64,000 bases of DNA from Pseudomonas putida (GTDB taxonomy: Bacteria; Pseudomonadota; Gammaproteobacteria; Pseudomonadales; Pseudomonadaceae), in contig NZ_MNAH01000010.1 in assembly GCF_001976065.1 (NCBI RefSeq), positions 186,001-250,000 of the forward strand, written 5' to 3'. This document shows, one piece after another, positions 57,934-64,000 of the stretch. The position numbers and the translations under genes were made by a program. The notes beneath the pieces are model-generated. The model was given only the letters and a program-made list of their open reading frames with translations. It ran no database searches and had not been told where the DNA came from. Every line of letters begins with the position of its first letter. Positions within the stretch are counted from its first letter, which is position 1.

Positions 57934-59135
57934 GGGGTGACTCCTTTTTTTGCGTCGGGCAAGCCCAGCACACGCTTGGCGATGACGTTCAACTGGACCT
58001 CCGAAGACCCACCGGAAATGGTCAGCGCATAGCTGTTCAACCAGGAGCGGGTCACCGCCAGTTGCTGCTCGCTGAACGTCGCACTTTCCCAACCGAAGGC
58101 ATGCCCGGACATGGCATCGAGCAGCACTTCGAACTTGTCGCGCTCCTGTTCGGTGTGCGTAAGCTTCATGATCGACATCAGGCCGCCGATGTCATCGCCG
58201 GCCCGCGCCTGTTCACCCATGCGCTGTACAGTCAGGTTGTAGGCCTGCTCGTTCATCGCACAGGCCGTGGCCCGCGCCTGCAAAGCGTGCTCGCTCTGAC
58301 TCTGTGGCGCCGGCACGTACTCGCGCATCAGGGCCAGCAGGTCGAAGTGCGACGGCAGGCTGAATTCGCCGAATTTCGACATCGCCTTGCGTTCGTGCTG
58401 CAGCAGGTACTTGGCCAGGTTCCAGCCACCGTTCAACGGCCCGATCAACTGGCTCTTGGGCACCTTCACGCTGTCGAAGAACACCTGGCAAAACGCCGAC
58501 TTGCCGCTGATCAGATCGATCGGTTGCGGCTTGACGCCGGGGCTGCGCATGTCCAGCACGATCAGGCTGATGCCCTCGTGTTTTGGTGCGCTGAAGTCGG
58601 TGCGCACCAGGGCATACATCCAGTCGGATTTGTCGCCGTAGGAGGTCCAGATCTTGCTGCCATCCACCACAAAGTGGTCACCGGCATCGCGGGCGGCCAT
58701 TTTCAGGCTGGCCAGGTCGGAGCCGGCGTTCGGCTCGGAGAAGCCCTGGCACCAGCGCACTTCACCGCGGGCAATTGGCGGCAGCAGGTCGCGTTTCTGT
58801 TGCTCGCTGCCGTAGGCCAACAACACCGGGCCGAGCATCCAGATGCCCAGGTTGATCTGCGGCGGCCGGCACTTGAGGCGGCGCATCTCGCTTTCCAGCA
58901 CCGCCAGTTGTTCATCGCTCAGGCCCGCGCCGCCATATTCCTCGGGCCACTCGGGGCAGAACCAGCGCTTGTCACGCATGCGTTCGAACCACAGGCGCGC
59001 GTCTTCACAGGGAAACTGCGGGTTCTGGCTGCCCCACACCACATCGCCTTCAGCCATGCCGGTGCGCATCGACGGCGGGCAGTTGGCCTCCAGCCAGGCG
59101 CGGGTGTCCTGGCGAAATTGCTCGATAGTGCTCAT
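57930..59135 (-). CDS. Acyl-CoA dehydrogenase, alpha-type subunit
   Basis: 401 residues. It has WCQGFSEPNAGSDLASLKM near 131-149, VDGSKIWTSYGDKSDWMYAL near 161-180 and FGWESATFSEQQLAVTRSW late in the protein, then YALTISGGSSEVQLNVIAKRVLGLPD. The usual YEGT catalytic-Glu segment reads SGGSS, so the base is elsewhere, as in FadE26/FadE28-type steroid enzymes. Paired with the gene at 56791, it would desaturate a steroid side-chain CoA ester. GGGGA precedes the ATG. Confidence 0.84.
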   Translation of the reverse strand: MSTIEQFRQDTRAWLEANCPPSMRTGMAEGDVVWGSQNPQFPCEDARLWFERMRDKRWFCPEWPEEYGGAGLSDEQLAVLESEMRRLKCRPPQINLGIWMLGPVLLAYGSEQQKRDLLPPIARGEVRWCQGFSEPNAGSDLASLKMAARDAGDHFVVDGSKIWTSYGDKSDWMYALVRTDFSAPKHEGISLIVLDMRSPGVKPQPIDLISGKSAFCQVFFDSVKVPKSQLIGPLNGGWNLAKYLLQHERKAMSKFGEFSLPSHFDLLALMREYVPAPQSQSEHALQARATACAMNEQAYNLTVQRMGEQARAGDDIGGLMSIMKLTHTEQERDKFEVLLDAMSGHAFGWESATFSEQQLAVTRSWLNSYALTISGGSSEVQLNVIAKRVLGLPDAKKGVTP

Positions 59136-59200
59136 GAAAGTCCCCTTCGACCCGCCCCGGAGCCGGGGCGAGTACGGTTCTTGTTGTTGATGGACGAGCG

Positions 59201-60370
59201 TCAGCGTTGGGTGCGCGGCATGCCGAGGCCAAACTGGGCGATCAGTTCGCGCTGGATCTCATTGGTGCCGCCGCCAAAGGTCAGGGTCGTTGCAGAGCGC
59301 AACTCATACTCCAGGTCACCCTCCAACAGCGTCGCCGCCGAACCGCTGCGCATCGAGCCATTGGCACCGACGATCGCCGCCAGCTTGCGCAGGATCTCGA
59401 TGGCCGACTCCGAGCCGAACACCTTGGTGGTCGAACTCAGCGCGACGCTCATGCGGTCGAGTTCGAGGTCGGCGGCGATGCGCATGTTGATCAGGCGCAT
59501 CGCCTCCAGGCGCGCATAACACTCGGCCAGCGAGCTGCGCACCCAGGCCTTGTCCATCGCCCGACGGCCCTGTTCATCGCGGGCCCGCGCCCACAGGTAG
59601 ACCCGGCGAAACAGCGCCACCACCTTGTCCGACCAGGTACCCAGGCCCAGGCGTTCGTGGTTCAACTGCGAGGTGATGAGTTTCCAGCCACCGTGCAACT
59701 CGCCCACCAGCATCTCGTTGGGCACCCGCACGTTGTCGTAGTAAGTGGCCGCCGTCGGATTGCCGACGGTGTGGATCAGGGTGTGGGAGAAACCCGGCGT
59801 CGTGGTATCGACGATCAGCAGCGAAATGCCTTTGTGCCGCGCCTGGGTCGGATCGGTACGGGCCGCCAGCCAGACGAAATCGGCCGATTCGGCGCCCGAG
59901 GTCCACAGCTTGTTGCCATTGACCAAAAAGCCTTCTGCGTCCTGGCGAGCACTGGTTTTCAGCACCGCCAGATCGCTGCCGGCGTCGGGTTCGGAGTAAC
60001 CGATGGCGAACATGATTTCGCCCGCGGCGATCCCGGGCAGGAAACGCTCTTTCTGCAGTTCGCTGCCATGGGCCATCAAGGCAGGGCCCACGGTACTGAT
60101 GGTCACGAACGGCAGCGGCGCACCGGCGATGTTGGCTTCTTCGAAGAAGATCAACTGTTCGGTGGCGGCGTAGCCCTGGCCGCCATGGGCCTTGGGCCAG
60201 CCGACCGCGAGCCAGCCGTCGCGGCCCATCTGGCGGATGGTCTGGCGATACAGCTCGCCGCCTTCCTTGCCGCGCAACTGCTCGCGCATGTCCTTGGTCA
60301 TCAGGGCCTGGAAATAGTCCCGCACCTTGTGGCGCAGGGCATGTTGTTCGGGAGTGAGGTCGACGAACAT
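59201..60370 (-). CDS. Acyl-CoA dehydrogenase, alpha-type subunit (FadE26/FadE28-like)
   Basis: 389 residues. QMGRDGWLAVGWPKAHGGQG near 48-67, GYSEPDAGSDLAVLK near 129-143, NGNKLWTSGAESADFVWLAARTD near 154-176 (split), QLNHERLGLG near 240-249 and TTLTFGGGTNEIQREL near the end are present. It resembles mycobacterial FadE26 (ChsE4) as recalled, including the FGGGTNE tail in place of YEGT. The most likely partner is the beta-type gene at 61968, two genes upstream. AAGGAG lies before the ATG. A GC hairpin (about 59153-59170) separates it from the gene at 57930. Confidence 0.85.
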   Translation of the reverse strand: MFVDLTPEQHALRHKVRDYFQALMTKDMREQLRGKEGGELYRQTIRQMGRDGWLAVGWPKAHGGQGYAATEQLIFFEEANIAGAPLPFVTISTVGPALMAHGSELQKERFLPGIAAGEIMFAIGYSEPDAGSDLAVLKTSARQDAEGFLVNGNKLWTSGAESADFVWLAARTDPTQARHKGISLLIVDTTTPGFSHTLIHTVGNPTAATYYDNVRVPNEMLVGELHGGWKLITSQLNHERLGLGTWSDKVVALFRRVYLWARARDEQGRRAMDKAWVRSSLAECYARLEAMRLINMRIAADLELDRMSVALSSTTKVFGSESAIEILRKLAAIVGANGSMRSGSAATLLEGDLEYELRSATTLTFGGGTNEIQRELIAQFGLGMPRTQR

Positions 60371-60380
60371 CTGCTGCTCC

Positions 60381-61559
60381 TTAGGCTGCGCCGAGAATCA
60401 GGCCGCTGGTGGGTACGCCGGTACCGGCGGTGACCAGCACGTTCTGCACATCTGCCACCTGGTTGACGGCCGTGCCACGCACTTGGCGCACCGCTTCGGC
60501 GATGCCGTTCATGCCGTGGATGTAGGCTTCGCCCAGTTGCCCGCCGTGGGTGTTGATCGGCAGTTTGCCGCCACGGGCATGGTGCCCGGCGCGGATGAAT
60601 TCCTTGGCCTCACCGCGTTTGACGAAGCCGAACTCTTCGAGCTGCGGCAGCACGAACGGGGTGAAGTGGTCGTAGATCACCGCGGTCTGGAACGATTCAG
60701 GGCCCAGGCCCGACTGGCGATACAGCTCGCGGGCGACCACGCCCATTTCCGGCAGCCCGGTGATGTCGTCGCGGTAGAATGAAGTCATGCTCTGCTGGCC
60801 GTGGCTGATGCCTTGGGAACCGGCCTTGATGCTCACCGGTTTCTGCCGCAGGTCACGGGCGCGTTCGGCCGAGGTGATGACCATCGCCACGGCGCCATCA
60901 GACTCCTGGCAGCAATCGAGCAGGTGCAGCGGTTCGCAGATCCAGCGCGAGGCCTGGTGTTCTTCCAGGGTGATCGGCTTGCCGTGGAAAAACGCCTGGG
61001 GGTTGGTCGCGGCGAAATCCCGCGCAGCCACCGCGATCCGGCCGAAATCTTCGCTGGTGGCACCATAGGTGTGCATGTAGCGCTGGGCGAACATGCCGAC
61101 CCAGGCGGCCGGTGTATGGAAGCCGTGGGGCATGTACCAGCCGTAGTTGACGTTGTCGAAGATCGGCGACGCCGCGAAGCCGTAGTTGCCGGTGCCGAAG
61201 CGATACCAGGAACGCTCGTTCATGGCCCGGTAGACCACCACCACTTTCGCCACCCCGGTGGCCACCGCCATCGCCGCGTGCATCACCGGCCCGCAGGCCG
61301 CGCCACCGCCATGGGGTACCTGGGAGAAGAACTTGACGTCCTTGCAGCCGAGTAAACGGGCGATTTCGTACTCCGGGACCTTGTCCACCGAGTAGGAGCT
61401 GAAGCCCTCGACCTCGGACGGGTCGATGCCGGCATCCTTGAGCGCACTCAAGGTGGCCTCCATGGCCAGGCGCAGTTCGGTGCGTCCGGAGTTCTTGGAA
61501 AATTCGGTCGCGCCCAGGCCAACGATCGCGGCGCGCCCGGAAATCGATGAATCAGTCAT
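60381..61559 (-). CDS. ltp2: Ltp2-like steroid side-chain aldolase
   Basis: 392 residues of SCP-x/Ltp thiolase fold. GRAAIVGLGATEFSKNSGRT is at about 8-27, VPHGGGAACGPVMHAAMAVATG near 83-104, IYDHFTPFVLPQLEEFGF near 302-319 and INTHGGQLGEAYIHGMNG near 338-355. Ltp2 cleaves 17-hydroxy side-chain CoA esters by retro-aldol reaction, with the DUF35 domain of ChsH2 as partner. Here chsH1 and chsH2 lie just upstream, the same set as the mycobacterial igr operon. GGAGAG precedes the ATG. A plain thiolase is unlikely, since the nucleophile Cys motif is absent. Confidence 0.87.
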   Translation of the reverse strand: MTDSSISGRAAIVGLGATEFSKNSGRTELRLAMEATLSALKDAGIDPSEVEGFSSYSVDKVPEYEIARLLGCKDVKFFSQVPHGGGAACGPVMHAAMAVATGVAKVVVVYRAMNERSWYRFGTGNYGFAASPIFDNVNYGWYMPHGFHTPAAWVGMFAQRYMHTYGATSEDFGRIAVAARDFAATNPQAFFHGKPITLEEHQASRWICEPLHLLDCCQESDGAVAMVITSAERARDLRQKPVSIKAGSQGISHGQQSMTSFYRDDITGLPEMGVVARELYRQSGLGPESFQTAVIYDHFTPFVLPQLEEFGFVKRGEAKEFIRAGHHARGGKLPINTHGGQLGEAYIHGMNGIAEAVRQVRGTAVNQVADVQNVLVTAGTGVPTSGLILGAA

Positions 61560-61576
61560 CTGTGTCTCTCCGGCTG

Positions 61577-61996
61577 TCAGGGCAGGACCAGCGCGACCGT
61601 GCCGGTCACGTGGTTACCCATGGAATTTTTGCCGCTCAAGGTGATTTCCACCGAGCGGGTATCGGCGTCGAGTGCGCTGACGCTGCCGTTGAAGGTCATG
61701 CAGTCGCCGGGATAATTCGGCGCGCCGAGCTTGATTTTCAGCGCGGTGAACTGCGCCAGCGGCCCGGCCCACTGCTCGATGAACCGCTGCACCAACCCGT
61801 TGGTGGTGAGGATGTTCATGAACACGTGGGGCGAACCCAGGGCACGGGCCGCCTCGGCGTCGTGGTGACCGGGGAAGTAGTCACGGGTGGCAATCGCGCC
61901 GCCGTTGATCAGGGTCACCGTGATTGGCACCGCGAGCTCCGGCAGTGCTTCGCCGGGGCGCACGTCTTCAAAGCGCTTGGTGTTCTTCGAGGTCAT
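61577..61996 (-). CDS. chsH1: ChsH1-like MaoC hydratase subunit
   Basis: 139 residues, a single hot-dog domain. INGGAIATRDYFPGHHDAEAARALG near 30-54 carries an Asp and His of the hydratase motif, followed by SPHVFMNILTTNGLVQRFIEQWAG. ChsH1 and ChsH2 together form the enoyl-CoA hydratase that prepares the side chain for Ltp2. The ATG at 61996 lies 29 bp inside the end of the dehydrogenase gene; it gives the right length and has a GATGGA site. A longer reading upstream has no support. Confidence 0.83.
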   Translation of the reverse strand: MTSKNTKRFEDVRPGEALPELAVPITVTLINGGAIATRDYFPGHHDAEAARALGSPHVFMNILTTNGLVQRFIEQWAGPLAQFTALKIKLGAPNYPGDCMTFNGSVSALDADTRSVEITLSGKNSMGNHVTGTVALVLP

Positions 61997-63101
61997 ATTT
62001 CCATCCCAGCTTGTCGTTATCGTTGAGCCAGTCGCCCAGGCGTTCCAGGTTTGCCGCCGAGCCACCCAAGGCAAGGGACAGGCCGCGACTCCAGTAGAGA
62101 AAACGGTGGATCGGGTACGTCAGGTCGACGCCGATGCCGCCATGCACGTGCTGCGCGATATGGCCGATGCGGTGCCCCGCTTCACAGGCCAGCCAGGCCG
62201 TGGCCAGTGCTTCACTGGGCGCCGGCAAGTCGGCATCGATGCGGTAGGCCAATTGCCACAGCGTGGTGCGCAAGGCTTCGACGGCGATATGGGTGTCGGC
62301 CATGCTCATCTGCACCGCCTGGAAGCTGCCGATGACGCGCTCGAACTGCCGGCGCTCGCTGACATAGGCCACGGTGCGACGAATCTGCTCTTCGCTAACC
62401 CCCAGTTGCAGGGCTGCCAATGCCGCTGTGCAACGCAGCTCCAGCCAGGCGACGGCCTCGACCGGCAACAGCGCGGTGGCGTTCACGGTCAAGCCTTCGA
62501 TGTGCAGGTCCGCGGCGGCTTCGCCATGGGTCAGCACCGCCGACACCCGTCGAATCTCAGGGGCCGCCAGGTCGAGCAACAGCAGGCGCGGCTGCCCTTC
62601 GGCCTGTACCAGCACCAGTGCAGCGCTGGCCTGGTCACCCAGGGACAAGGCCGCGACCCGGCCATCGATCGACCAGCCCCCGGGGTTCGCCTGCGCCTGC
62701 AACTCAATGCCCCGAGCACTGCTCAAGCCATCCATGGACAGGCTCAGCAGCGCCTCGCCGGACGCCGCCTTGGCCACCCACCCGGCACTGTCGCCCGCGC
62801 CGAAACGGGCCAGGGTCGCGGCCGCCAATTGATGGCGCCACAACGGCACCTGGGCCAGGGCCTTGCCCTGGGCCTGCAGTACCAGCATCAGCTCGGTCAT
62901 GCCCAGGCCGCTGCCGCCGTGCTCTTCGGGAATGGCCAGGGCGTGCAGCCCGGTCTCGATGCACAGCGCCCACAGAGGCGCCATCATCGATTCGCCGCTG
63001 GTGTCCCACTGGCGCATGTACTCGTCATGGCAATGGTCGACAAACAGGCCGTCGGCCATCTGCGCAATGGCGCGCTGGTCTTCGCTCAATTCGAAATCCA
63101 T
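61968..63101 (-). CDS. Acyl-CoA dehydrogenase, beta-type subunit (FadE29/ChsE2-like)
   Basis: 377 residues. MDFELSEDQRAIAQMADG starts it; IPEEHGGSGLGMTELMLVLQA is near 56-76, RRQFERVIGSFQAVQMSMADTHIA near 251-274 and IAQHVHGGIGVDLTYPIHRFLYWSRG near 318-343. It lacks an EGT tail and has the N-terminus of a partner subunit. It is placed between chsH2 and chsH1, as FadE28/29 are in the igr operon. The likely partner is the alpha subunit at 59201. AGGAG lies before the ATG. Confidence 0.83.
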   Translation of the reverse strand: MDFELSEDQRAIAQMADGLFVDHCHDEYMRQWDTSGESMMAPLWALCIETGLHALAIPEEHGGSGLGMTELMLVLQAQGKALAQVPLWRHQLAAATLARFGAGDSAGWVAKAASGEALLSLSMDGLSSARGIELQAQANPGGWSIDGRVAALSLGDQASAALVLVQAEGQPRLLLLDLAAPEIRRVSAVLTHGEAAADLHIEGLTVNATALLPVEAVAWLELRCTAALAALQLGVSEEQIRRTVAYVSERRQFERVIGSFQAVQMSMADTHIAVEALRTTLWQLAYRIDADLPAPSEALATAWLACEAGHRIGHIAQHVHGGIGVDLTYPIHRFLYWSRGLSLALGGSAANLERLGDWLNDNDKLGWKYDLEEHQAL

Positions 63102-63110
63102 GGATGGCTC

Positions 63111-64000
63111 CTATGCCTCTACCGGCCGGAACATCGGCAGGGTCTGTTGGTCATCGAAGGTCTGGAACTCGACCTGCAAACGCTGGCCGATCTGCAGTTG
63201 GTCACGCTCGACACCGACCAGACCGGCGATCAGGCGCACGCCCTCCGCAAGCTCGATCAGGCCGATCGGGTTGGGGTAATCGAACGGCGGCACCTCGGGG
63301 TAGTGCATCACCACGAACGAATACAAGGTGGCGCGGCCGCTGGCCTCGAGGGTGTCCCAGTCAAAGCTGTGGCACTGGATGCACACGGGAGCCGGTGGAT
63401 GGCGCAGGGTCTGGCAGGCGGTGCAGCGCTGGATCAGCAACTGACCCTTCGCGCAGCCTTCCCAGAAGAACCGGGTGTCGTCGCTGATGCCCGGCAGCGG
63501 GCGCTTGGCCTTGGCCGGCGCCGCTTCAACCTTGGCCGGTGCCTGGGCATTGGCCGCGCGGAACTTGAATACACGAAACAGCAGCTCGCCCACCGGCTCG
63601 TCGCCGCCGGCTTTTTCGACGAAGTGGCTCATCACCAGGGTGACGAAAAAGCCAGTGCCCAGGGCGGTGGTTTTCTCGTCGCCCACCGAATCCAGGCGCG
63701 TGGTGTAGTAAAGCTTTTCCCCCAGGCGCAGCGGGCGGGTGAAGCTCAGCTCGGAGTTCACCGCCACCGTGGAGGCGTAGCCGTAGGCTTCCATTTCCTT
63801 GAGCACCTCGTAAGGGTTCTCGTTGGTGGAGCCAGGCGGATAGTTGTTGGCGTGCAGGCCTTCCATGGTCCACACCTGCAGCATCGCAGGCGGCGCGATC
63901 AGGCCCTCATGTTGGGTGCCCAGGGCAAAACCTGCGTCGGTGTACAGCGGGTTGTCCACGCCCATGACTTCGCACCACTGGCGAATCATCGGGGCATTGA
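63111..64000 (-). CDS. chsH2: ChsH2-like MaoC-DUF35 protein (5' end outside window)
   Basis: At least 296 codons, open at the window edge; the frame continues past 64000. The N-terminal hot-dog part has MIRQWCEVMGVDNPLYTD and ELSFTRPLRLGEKLYYTTRLDSVGD. A linker APAKVEAAPAKAKRP near 150-165 of the visible part leads to a DUF35 zinc ribbon with CTAC and CIQC (four Cys), ending in an OB-like domain. This is the standard ChsH2 order, unlike the swapped protein at 33240. It pairs with ChsH1 for hydration and docks Ltp2 through DUF35. The Met at 63989 is internal by comparison with the family. Confidence 0.86.
   Translation of the reverse strand, partial: NAPMIRQWCEVMGVDNPLYTDAGFALGTQHEGLIAPPAMLQVWTMEGLHANNYPPGSTNENPYEVLKEMEAYGYASTVAVNSELSFTRPLRLGEKLYYTTRLDSVGDEKTTALGTGFFVTLVMSHFVEKAGGDEPVGELLFRVFKFRAANAQAPAKVEAAPAKAKRPLPGISDDTRFFWEGCAKGQLLIQRCTACQTLRHPPAPVCIQCHSFDWDTLEASGRATLYSFVVMHYPEVPPFDYPNPIGLIELAEGVRLIAGLVGVERDQLQIGQRLQVEFQTFDDQQTLPMFRPVEA

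Overview
The window reads as one catabolic island of a GC-rich Pseudomonas, probably of the fluorescens lineage. The evidence is the codon use, the Pseudomonas-type REP palindromes between operons (the 'GTGGGAGCGAGC' and 'GTAGGAGCTGGCTTGCC' families) and the gene repertoire. Nearly every gene fits aerobic 9,10-seco degradation of a steroid (sterol, bile acid or related compound). No rRNA, tRNA, CRISPR array, phage or complete insertion sequence was seen.

Layout. (1) 1-11259, minus strand: ring C/D (HIP) degradation, with a partial thiolase, a MaoC hydratase, IpdF, an Hsd4-type SDR, FadA6, a heteromeric acyl-CoA dehydrogenase pair, EchA20, IpdC, a second crotonase and IpdB/IpdA, ending with the extradiol dioxygenase HsaC/TesB. 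(2) 11473-13630, minus: a SnoaL-like protein and two SDRs; divergent from them is the meta-cleavage hydrolase HsaD/TesD. (3) 14915-21838, minus: an OYE-like flavoenzyme, a DUF1302 outer-membrane protein, a FadD3-like HIP-CoA ligase, a KshB-like reductase and the HsaA-like oxygenase. (4) 21839-22687: a long non-coding stretch with an inverted repeat and a (GATCTT)7 tract. (5) 22688-26325, plus: an SDR, then TesE-TesF-TesG, which turn the C5 dienoate product into pyruvate and propionyl- or acetyl-CoA. (6) 26387-32951, minus: an SDR, a 3alpha-HSD/carbonyl reductase, a LuxR/TeiR-like regulator, an RND (MMPL) transporter and a YCF48/BNR beta-propeller. (7) 33240-41248, minus: a DUF35-MaoC fusion, an Ltp2-like aldolase, a second DUF1302 protein, an MBL hydrolase, a FATP-type acyl-CoA ligase and an alkene reductase; divergent from it is an MFS transporter. 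(8) 43062-53187: a small NTF2-like gene, CysQ, and a plus-strand operon of CysD (fused in frame to a decayed IS630 transposase domain), CysNC, a DUF1214 protein, a sulfotransferase, an EthD protein, a SnoaL-like protein, an SRPBCC protein and an SDR. (9) 53349-64000, minus: a DUF1329 protein, an acyl-CoA ligase and a side-chain module like the mycobacterial igr operon (two acyl-CoA dehydrogenase alpha/beta pairs, Ltp2, ChsH1, ChsH2).

How it works together: outer-membrane and RND proteins would handle the hydrophobic substrate. Ligases, dehydrogenases, MaoC hydratases and Ltp2 aldolases would shorten the side chain. 3alpha-HSD, the KshB-like reductase, HsaA, HsaC, HsaD and TesEFG would open rings A/B. 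FadD3 and the Ipd/FadA6/EchA20 set would finish rings C/D. KshA, KstD and HsaB are not in the window.

Three things stand out. An 18-bp imperfect dyad, TAGTCnnnnCGGACGATG read toward the gene, recurs upstream of nearly every operon and marks an island-wide regulon. A dedicated PAPS-making and PAPS-using sulfotransferase cassette sits inside the catabolic island. In that cassette CysD is an in-frame extension of a catalytically decayed IS630-type transposase.
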